Shown here: in pieces, positions 35,160 through 41,584 of the stretch
Layout: the number at the start of each line of letters is the position of its first letter
How positions within the stretch are numbered: position 1 is the first letter of the stretch
DNA from: Methanobrevibacter sp.
GTDB taxonomy: Archaea > Methanobacteriota > Methanobacteria > Methanobacteriales > Methanobacteriaceae
Direction: 5' to 3'
Length of the DNA stretch: 41,584 nucleotides
Assembly (NCBI GenBank): GCA_022775905.1
Contig: JALFJX010000022.1
Span: 1-41,584, forward strand
Translations under genes and position numbers: made by a program
The notes under the pieces: model-generated
Told to the model about the DNA's origin: nothing
Database searches by the model: none
The model's input: the letters and a program-made list of their open reading frames with translations, nothing else

Positions 35160-35201
35160 ATAATAACAATTTAGTAACTGGTTAGTTATTGACTTGATAT
35201 T

Positions 35202-36611
35202 ATGATTGAAAACAACATATGTTTATTAACAGACAGTTATAAAGTAACTCATCATTATTTTTACCCAAAAGGGACAGAAAAAATCTATTCATACCTTGAA
35301 AGCAGATTAGGTGCTGAATTTAATAAAACTATTTTTTACGGCCTGCAATATATCATAAAAAAATATTTGGAAGGTCAAGTCGTAAATCAGCAAAAAATTG
35401 AAGAAGCCGATAAACTTATTTCTAATCATATTGGTGAAGATATATTCAACAAAAAGGGTTGGTATTATATTTTAGATGAATATGATGGATATCTTCCAAT
35501 AGAAATAAAATCAGTACCGGAAGGAACACCTGTAAATGTTAACAATGTCTTAATGACTGTTGAAAACACTGATAAAAAATCTTTCTGGTTGGTAAATTAT
35601 CTTGAATCTCTACTTTTACAAGTTTGGTACCCTTCAACTGTTGCAACATTATCTGCTGAGGTAAGGAAATTATCAAAATTTTACCTTGAAGTCACTGGTT
35701 CTTCAAAGGATAATTTGGATTTCATGTTACATGACTTTGGATATCGTGGAGCTAGTTCAACTGAATCTTCAATGCTATCTGGATCAGCGCATTTGCTTAG
35801 CTTTTCTGGAACAGACACTATTCCTTCATTGACCATTCCTGAAAATTATTACAACGATTCAAATCTATATGGTTTTTCAGTTCAGGCAACTGAACACAGT
35901 GTGATGACATCATTAGGTCCTGAAGGTGAATTTGACCAAATTTTGAATGTTATTGATAATGCTAAAAATGGAATATTGTCTATGGTTATAGACTCATATA
36001 ACTATAAAAACTTTTTAACCGAAGCTGGAAAATCAAATTCTAGATTAAATAACGCAATTACAGATTTTTTAGCTATTGAAGGAAATAAAGTTGTATTTAG
36101 ACCTGATAGTGGTGAACCCGTAGCAACAACAATTGATTGTTTGAATATCCTTGAGAAAGGTTTTGGATCTTATCTGACAGATAAGGGATATAAGGTATTT
36201 GACTCAAATATTGGCCTTTTATGGGGTGACGGTTTAAACTATCATAAAATCAGAGATATCTTATTTGCAATGAAATCTAATGGATGGGCAGCTGAAAATA
36301 TTATCTTTGGTATGGGTGGAGGCCTTCACACCTCTGTAAATCGTGATACACAGAGAAATGCATTTAAATGTTCTGCACAATTACGTAATGGTAAGTGGAT
36401 TGATATCTATAAAAATCCATTGGATTCCAGTAAAAAATCCAAAACAGGTAGATTTAAATTAATTAATGAAAATAATTTTTTTAAAACAATACCAATCGAT
36501 GCATGTGGTGAAGATTGTCTTCAAACTGTATTTAAAAATGGTGAATTGTTAATCGAAGACACTTTCGGTGATATCAAATCAAGAGCGTTAAAATATTCAA
36601 ATTTTATATAA
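35202..36611 (+). CDS. nadV: Nicotinamide phosphoribosyltransferase (NAMPT)
   Basis: Makes NMN from nicotinamide and PRPP. 469 residues, the normal family length. Landmarks are TDSYKVTHHYFYPKGTE at the start, MLHDFGYRGASS, the catalytic His232 in VQATEHSV, RPDSGEP (PRPP binding), WGDGLNYHK and GMGGGL...FKCSA. Archaea usually lack this enzyme, so a transfer from bacteria is possible. A TATA box (TTTTTATAA) lies near 35155, and the ATG follows a weak ribosome binding site. The next gene starts 10 bases after the stop, so they form one operon. It would recycle nicotinamide from the gut or from NAD breakdown. Confidence 0.93.
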   Translation: MIENNICLLTDSYKVTHHYFYPKGTEKIYSYLESRLGAEFNKTIFYGLQYIIKKYLEGQVVNQQKIEEADKLISNHIGEDIFNKKGWYYILDEYDGYLPIEIKSVPEGTPVNVNNVLMTVENTDKKSFWLVNYLESLLLQVWYPSTVATLSAEVRKLSKFYLEVTGSSKDNLDFMLHDFGYRGASSTESSMLSGSAHLLSFSGTDTIPSLTIPENYYNDSNLYGFSVQATEHSVMTSLGPEGEFDQILNVIDNAKNGILSMVIDSYNYKNFLTEAGKSNSRLNNAITDFLAIEGNKVVFRPDSGEPVATTIDCLNILEKGFGSYLTDKGYKVFDSNIGLLWGDGLNYHKIRDILFAMKSNGWAAENIIFGMGGGLHTSVNRDTQRNAFKCSAQLRNGKWIDIYKNPLDSSKKSKTGRFKLINENNFFKTIPIDACGEDCLQTVFKNGELLIEDTFGDIKSRALKYSNFI

Positions 36612-36620
36612 GGTGGTATT

Positions 36621-37601
36621 ATGTGTACTGCAAGTAATTATATTACAGATAAGAATTATTTTGGTCGTAACTTTGATTATGAAATTTCATATAATGAAAG
36701 AGTAACAATTACTCCAAGAAACTATGAATTTAAATTTAGAAAAATTGATGATATTAAATCACATTATGCAATAATTGGAATTGCAGCAGGTATTGATGGA
36801 TATCCATTATATTATGATGCATGCAATGAAAAAGGATTGTCAATAGCTGGACTAAACTTTCCAGGAAATGCAGTATATAAAGAAATAAATGATGACATGT
36901 TAAATGTTGCACCATTTGAATTGATTCCATATATACTTGGCTGTGCAAGCAACCTTGATGAAGCAATTGGACTATTTAAGAAAATTAATCTTGTGAATAT
37001 TAATTTTGCAGAAGAATTGCCTTTAGCTACTCTTCATTGGATGTTGTCTGATCCAAGTGGGAAATGCATTGTAGTTGAACCATTGGAAGAAGGATTAAAA
37101 ATTTATGACAATCCTGTCGGTGTTTTGACAAATAATCCTCCTTTTGATAAACAGTTATTTTCATTAAATAATTTTAGAAGTTTATCTATTAAAAATCCTG
37201 AAAACACATTTTCCAAAGATTTTGATTTAGATGAATATTCAAGAGGTATGGGTGCAATAGGACTTCCTGGGGACTTATCTTCTTCTTCAAGATTTGCAAA
37301 AGCAGCATTTACACGTGCTAATTCCTATACTGATAGTGATGAAGCAAGCAGTGTTGGTCAATTTTTCCATATTTTGGGCTCTGTTGAACAGCAAAACGGA
37401 TGTACATTTATAGATGATCCTGATTTATATGAATATACAGTTTATTCATCATGTTACAATACGGATGAAGCGAGATTGTATTACAGAACATATAAAAATG
37501 CTCAAATAACTGCTGTAAGTCTAAATAATGAAGATTTAGACTCAGATAATTTGATAAATTATCCTTTAATTAATGAAGAACAAATCAATTTCATTAATTA
37601 A
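36621..37601 (+). CDS. Choloylglycine hydrolase family enzyme (bile-salt hydrolase-like)
   Basis: 326 residues. The Ntn-hydrolase features are present: nucleophile Cys2 exposed after Met removal, Arg16 and Asp19 (GRNFDY), Asn79 (AGLNFPG), Asn172 (VLTNNPP) and Arg224 (SSSSRFAKAAF). It hydrolyses linear amides, either conjugated bile salts as in gut methanogens, penicillin V or acyl-homoserine-type amides; substrate cannot be read from sequence. The absence of a signal peptide places it in the cytoplasm. GGTGG lies before the ATG. The gene follows nadV closely and is likely co-expressed with it. Confidence 0.9.
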   Translation: MCTASNYITDKNYFGRNFDYEISYNERVTITPRNYEFKFRKIDDIKSHYAIIGIAAGIDGYPLYYDACNEKGLSIAGLNFPGNAVYKEINDDMLNVAPFELIPYILGCASNLDEAIGLFKKINLVNINFAEELPLATLHWMLSDPSGKCIVVEPLEEGLKIYDNPVGVLTNNPPFDKQLFSLNNFRSLSIKNPENTFSKDFDLDEYSRGMGAIGLPGDLSSSSRFAKAAFTRANSYTDSDEASSVGQFFHILGSVEQQNGCTFIDDPDLYEYTVYSSCYNTDEARLYYRTYKNAQITAVSLNNEDLDSDNLINYPLINEEQINFIN

Positions 37602-37737
37602 TTTTTTCTTTTTTTTAATTTTTATCTTATTTTTTTTAAAATTAAATAGGTTATTTATACTATAATTTCCTTAAATATTATTATACTAGATAATTTTCAT
37701 TAGTTTTGTGATTATCTTGTTTAAAAAGGAGGAAATT

Positions 37738-40700
37738 TTGTTGTATAATATTAAAAAGGTTATCATCATATGTTTGATTGCATTGCTCGTTGTTATTCCA
37801 ACAGCATATGCAAGCAATAATCAAACAGATTTTGAATTAAATGATAATATTTTATCTGATTCTTATTATTTCGATGCTAATGTTGATGTTTCAGGTAATG
37901 GATCATTAAATTCTCCTTATAAAACTTTAAGAAATAATGTTCATGATGATTCTGTAATTTATTTAAATGAAGGTATTTATTCAGGATATTCTATTGAGGT
38001 TAATAATATAACTATAATTGGTAAAAGCAGTGAAAACACTATAATTAAAAATATGAATATTGATGTTGATGGTTCACTTGTTATTTGTAATGTTACTTTC
38101 ATGAATTCAAGAATAACAAATGGTGGTAGCATCACTTTAATAAATTCAATCTTTAAGGACTCATATGCTTCAATTGGTGGATTTTTATCTTCTTCAAATT
38201 CTTTTGTAAATATAACTAACTGTACATTTACAAATATTCATGCAACAAATTATGCAGGTGTTATTTATGCAACAAATTCTAATTTGAATATTGCAGATTC
38301 TGTTTTCAGTGGAAATTATGCTAATTATTATGCTGGTGTTATTTATTGTGATAAAAATTCAAAAGTAACTATTTCAAACACTAATTTCACCAATAATCAA
38401 GCAAAAAACGATGCTGGTGGAGTAATATATGGTAGAGATTCTGAAATTATTGCCAATTATGTAAGTTTCTCAAATTCTTCAGCTACTTTCGGCGGTGCAA
38501 TAACTGCACTTAATACAAATTTGAATTTAACTAATATTGATGCTCGTGACAATAAAGCAAAATATCGTGGTGGATCAATATACTCTGTTTACGGAGATTA
38601 TACGCTTGTAAATTCCACATTTGAAAATAATGTTGCTTCAGATGGTGGAGCAATATTTGTTGATTCTCCTGATTTACTTACAGTATCCTCAAATAAATTC
38701 ATCAATAATAGTGCTTTAAATGTTGGTGGAGGAGTTTATATAATATCAAATGAAACTTATGTAATTTTAAATATTTCATTTTTAAATAATTCTGCTAGCT
38801 TTAATAATGATATTTATGAAACTATATTACCTAATTTAACAATTGGTAATGGAGATTATATTTTAATTTATTATAATCAATCATATGATGGTGATCTTCC
38901 AAGTAGTTATGATTTAAGAACTCTAAACCAAGTAACTTCAGTAAAAAATCAGGGAAACGGTGGAAACTGCTGGTCATTTGCAGCATTGGCTAGTTTGGAA
39001 TCCTGTATATTAAAGGCAACAGGCAATGCATATGATCTTTCTGAAGAAAACATGAAAAATTTAATGTCATTATACTCAGAGTATGGATGGGACATTACTC
39101 CGAATGATGGAGGATACATTGCAATGGGTATAGGATATCTTACTTCTTGGTTAGGTCCGGTAAATGAAAGTGATGACAGTTACTATGGTTCATCAGCATT
39201 ATCTCCAGTACTTAATAGTTTTATACATGTTCAAAATATATTATTCTTGAAAAGAACTAGTTACACGGATAATAATGAAATAAAAAGAGCTATTATTGAA
39301 CAGGGGGCTGTTTCAACCAGTATTTATTGGGATAAAAATAGTTATGCAAATGGAAAAAATTATTATAATTATGACCATACTTCTAGTGCTAACCATGCAG
39401 TAGTTATTGTTGGATGGGATAATAATTATTCTAAAACTAATTTTAAGAAAATCGCTCCGGGTGATGGTGCTTGGATAATCAAAAATAGTTGGGGGACTTC
39501 TGGTGGTGAAAATGGATATTATTATGTTTCATATTATGATGTACGTTTAGCACCCCTTAACAATCCATCTTCTACTTATACATTCGTCTTAGCAGATTCA
39601 ATTAAATATGATAAAAATTATCAATATGATATTCCGGGTCAAACTGATTACTTATTGAATTCATCTAGTTCTGTCTGGTATAAAAATAAATTCACAGCAA
39701 CCGATGATGAATATTTAACTGCAGTTTCAACATATTTCCAAAAAGATACAACTTGGGATTTATATATTTATGTAAATGATGAACTTAAATTAATTCAGTC
39801 TGGTAATGCAGTTGCAAGTTACTCAACAATTGAATTAAATCAATTTATACCTCTTAAAATTGGAGATGATTTTGAAGTTGTATTTAAAATAACTGTTGAA
39901 GGCAATGCAGGTGTTCCGATATCTGAAATAATTTCACTTAATAATCTGTTTTATGGGGAAAATATTTCATATATTAGCTATGATGGTGAAAACTGGAATG
40001 ATTTATTTAATTTAACTTGGACATATCCTAATCATTCTTATAAATCACAGGTTGCATGTATTAAAGCGTTTACAGTTTTAAATAAAATTAATTCTACTGT
40101 CACTTTAACCATTAATGATGAGTGTAATCCAGTTGAAATAATTGCGACAGTTTTAAATCAGTATGGAAATCCAGTTAATTCAGGCCAAGTCATTTTTAAC
40201 ATTGAAGGAAATGAATACACTGTTGATATTATAAATGGAATTTCAAAATTGAATTATATCTTTAAAAATAGTGGTGTCAAATTAATTAAAGTTTCATTTA
40301 ACAGTGATAAATATACTGGTTCTTCTTCAAACATAACTATTCATTCAAAACAGGTTTCAATAGTTGCAAATGATATGGTTTCATGTCATAATGGGACTTT
40401 TTATTATTCAATTCGTTTGATTGATGATGATTCAAACCCTGTGGCAAATAAGGAAATCAAATTTAAGATTAATGATAAAGTTTATGTCGTTAGCACAGAT
40501 AGTAATGGAATTGCAAAAGTATCTCTTAAATTAGCATTTGGTAGTTATAATATTGAGATTGGATTTAATGATGTTATAAATAATGAAGGATACAATTTAA
40601 CTAAAAAAATTACACTCAAATCTTCTATTACAACACTTGCAAATGAAGTATATGTTTATAATTCCAATTATAAGGTAATTCTTTTGGATAATTATGGTAA

Positions 40701-41388
40701 ACGGTTATCAAATTGCAATGTAGAAATCATTGTTAATGGTATAACTGAATATTTGGGCACTGATGATGAAGGTGTTCTTAACTATAATATTGAGTTGAGC
40801 CCAGGATCTTATTCAATAACAGTTATTAATCCTGAAACTGGAGGTAAATCAATCCAAAACATTAAGGTTGTCTCAAGAATGACTGGAAATAAAGACATAA
40901 CCAAATATTTCAGTGTAGTAAGCTATTATAAGGTTAAAGTAGTAGATGATAATGGAAAAATTAAGAAAAACCTTAAAGTTACTATTAAATTGAATGGTAA
41001 GACCTATTATAAATACACTGATTCACATGGATATGTTTCATTAAAAATTTCATCCTTAAAAGCTGGAAAATATACAATAACTGCCACTTATAATGGATTT
41101 AAAGTATCTAATAAAATAACTGTAAAACATAATGTTATAACTAAAGATATGGCCATTAAAAAAGGAAAAACAGGTAAATTCACAGCAAAAATAGTGGATA
41201 GTAAAGGTAATATTTTAAAATATAAAATAGTCACATTTAAATTTAGAGGTAAAACCTACAAGGTTAAAACCAACAAATATGGTGTTGCTACTTTAAAGAT
41301 AGCTAAAAAGACTAAAATTACTAAATATTCCATAACTACTACTTATGGTAGAGAAACAGTTAAAAATACAATAAGTATTGTAAAATAA
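37738..41388 (+). CDS. Secreted beta-helix/papain-like protease adhesin, 1216 residues
   Basis: A signal peptide (KKVIIICLIALLVVIPTAYA) precedes a parallel beta-helix of about residues 45-375, with Pmp-like repeats such as NCTFTNIHATN and GGAI. A C1A papain-like protease (residues about 388-640) follows, with Gln405, Cys411 (GNCWSFAAL), His553 and Asn583 (IKNSWGT), the full catalytic set. Then come Ig-like domains and Lys-rich C-terminal repeats (residues about 1010-1216, KVTIKLNGKTYYKYTDSHG and similar). There is no C-terminal membrane helix, so it is secreted or bound to the wall by the basic repeats. I chose TTG 37738 (AGGAGG 5 bases upstream) over the upstream TTG 37708. It is a candidate protease or adhesin at the cell surface. 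Confidence 0.85.
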   Translation: MLYNIKKVIIICLIALLVVIPTAYASNNQTDFELNDNILSDSYYFDANVDVSGNGSLNSPYKTLRNNVHDDSVIYLNEGIYSGYSIEVNNITIIGKSSENTIIKNMNIDVDGSLVICNVTFMNSRITNGGSITLINSIFKDSYASIGGFLSSSNSFVNITNCTFTNIHATNYAGVIYATNSNLNIADSVFSGNYANYYAGVIYCDKNSKVTISNTNFTNNQAKNDAGGVIYGRDSEIIANYVSFSNSSATFGGAITALNTNLNLTNIDARDNKAKYRGGSIYSVYGDYTLVNSTFENNVASDGGAIFVDSPDLLTVSSNKFINNSALNVGGGVYIISNETYVILNISFLNNSASFNNDIYETILPNLTIGNGDYILIYYNQSYDGDLPSSYDLRTLNQVTSVKNQGNGGNCWSFAALASLESCILKATGNAYDLSEENMKNLMSLYSEYGWDITPNDGGYIAMGIGYLTSWLGPVNESDDSYYGSSALSPVLNSFIHVQNILFLKRTSYTDNNEIKRAIIEQGAVSTSIYWDKNSYANGKNYYNYDHTSSANHAVVIVGWDNNYSKTNFKKIAPGDGAWIIKNSWGTSGGENGYYYVSYYDVRLAPLNNPSSTYTFVLADSIKYDKNYQYDIPGQTDYLLNSSSSVWYKNKFTATDDEYLTAVSTYFQKDTTWDLYIYVNDELKLIQSGNAVASYSTIELNQFIPLKIGDDFEVVFKITVEGNAGVPISEIISLNNLFYGENISYISYDGENWNDLFNLTWTYPNHSYKSQVACIKAFTVLNKINSTVTLTINDECNPVEIIATVLNQYGNPVNSGQVIFNIEGNEYTVDIINGISKLNYIFKNSGVKLIKVSFNSDKYTGSSSNITIHSKQVSIVANDMVSCHNGTFYYSIRLIDDDSNPVANKEIKFKINDKVYVVSTDSNGIAKVSLKLAFGSYNIEIGFNDVINNEGYNLTKKITLKSSITTLANEVYVYNSNYKVILLDNYGKRLSNCNVEIIVNGITEYLGTDDEGVLNYNIELSPGSYSITVINPETGGKSIQNIKVVSRMTGNKDITKYFSVVSYYKVKVVDDNGKIKKNLKVTIKLNGKTYYKYTDSHGYVSLKISSLKAGKYTITATYNGFKVSNKITVKHNVITKDMAIKKGKTGKFTAKIVDSKGNILKYKIVTFKFRGKTYKVKTNKYGVATLKIAKKTKITKYSITTTYGRETVKNTISIVK

Positions 41389-41406
41389 GGTTAAATAACC
41401 TTATTT
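41383..41406. terminator. Bidirectional terminator between convergent genes
   Basis: AAATAAGGTTA (41383-41393) pairs with TAACCTTATTT (41396-41406). It overlaps the stop codons of both genes, with T-rich sequence on each side for its direction. Confidence 0.7.
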
Positions 41407-41583
41407 ATTTGTTTTTATTAATTTACGTGCTGCTTTTAAGTCAGTATTGTAAATGTGGCCAGAAGTTGAGTGGTAGTGAACTCCACCAAAGTTTAATTTT
41501 TCACCAACAATTTCTTTGTTGACTTCTTCTTTCATTTTAAGACCTAAATATGCTATGAAAAACATATTTGAGTAAAATGCACC
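41401..41583 (-). CDS. Thymidylate-synthase-like protein, 3' end only
   Basis: The minus strand carries about 60 residues ending at TAA (41403-41401) and running off the right edge. The sequence includes FYSNMFFIAYLGLKMKEEV, then YHSTSGHIYNTDLKAARKLI. HIY followed by a helix near the C-terminus, with a preceding NM-x-x-x-x-x-x-L helix, fits thymidylate synthases. The call is tentative because only the tail is visible and the catalytic Cys lies outside. The gene converges on the adhesin. Confidence 0.45.
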   Translation of the reverse strand, partial: GAFYSNMFFIAYLGLKMKEEVNKEIVGEKLNFGGVHYHSTSGHIYNTDLKAARKLIKTNK

Positions 41584-41584
41584 A

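Overview
The window reads as chromosome of a host-associated methanogen of the Methanobacteriales, most likely Methanobrevibacter. It is AT-rich, with archaeal TATA boxes and GGTGA/GGAGG ribosome binding sites. It carries methanogenesis and methanopterin genes (mch, mptG), transcription factor S, a choloylglycine-hydrolase-family gene of the kind found in gut methanogens, and large secreted adhesin-like proteins. I found no tRNA, rRNA, CRISPR array, transposase or integrase. The genus is inferred from gene content, not from a marker gene.

Layout. 1-4150 holds signalling genes, most of them broken: a HIRAN-like/TPR protein cut by a one-base deletion, a winged-helix gene with an internal TGA, a TPR remnant, and a PAS/HisKA_2 histidine kinase with a stop and a frameshift. 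4154-4753 has two diverged copies of an element that looks like a minus-strand non-coding RNA with its own promoter, 5' hairpin, closing stem and U-rich end. It lies divergent to an HxlR-type regulator (4819). 5345-8743 has serS, an EFR1-type ferredoxin-flavodoxin and two tandem FMN-reductase-like genes. 8869-12838 has an unknown RHH-like/coiled-coil protein behind palindromes, a DUF308 membrane protein, a nitroreductase, a MalY/PatB aminotransferase and NudC. 12901-20822 has ferritin, a putative zinc amidohydrolase, mptG, an acyltransferase, a paaK-ACT pair, a DUF2162-MotA/TolQ-DUF2149 operon, TFS and a membrane protein. 20839-24789 has drug-efflux genes, two of the three frameshifted. 24860-30306 has secreted and surface proteins (a thioester-domain-like adhesin with two TGAs, a Cna_B protein), a ClC antiporter and a broken nitroreductase. 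30469-37601 has mch, a DUF4013 protein, a frameshifted hisG, two rubrerythrins, nicotinamide phosphoribosyltransferase and the choloylglycine-hydrolase-family gene. 37738-41388 encodes a 1216-residue secreted protein with a beta-helix and a papain-like protease. The window ends in the 3' part of a minus-strand gene resembling thymidylate synthase.

Themes. Oxygen and redox defence is well represented: ferritin, two rubrerythrins, two FMN reductases, the EFR1 protein and nitroreductases. The cell surface is the other theme: three wall-type secreted proteins whose domains recall Gram-positive covalent adhesins. At least nine genes are interrupted. Almost all the frameshifts are single-base deletions, several in A or T runs, and one hits the core gene hisG, so some may be consensus errors. 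The nonsense codons in other genes look like genuine decay. The candidates I would look at first are the duplicated RNA, the thioester-like adhesin and the nadV-bsh pair.
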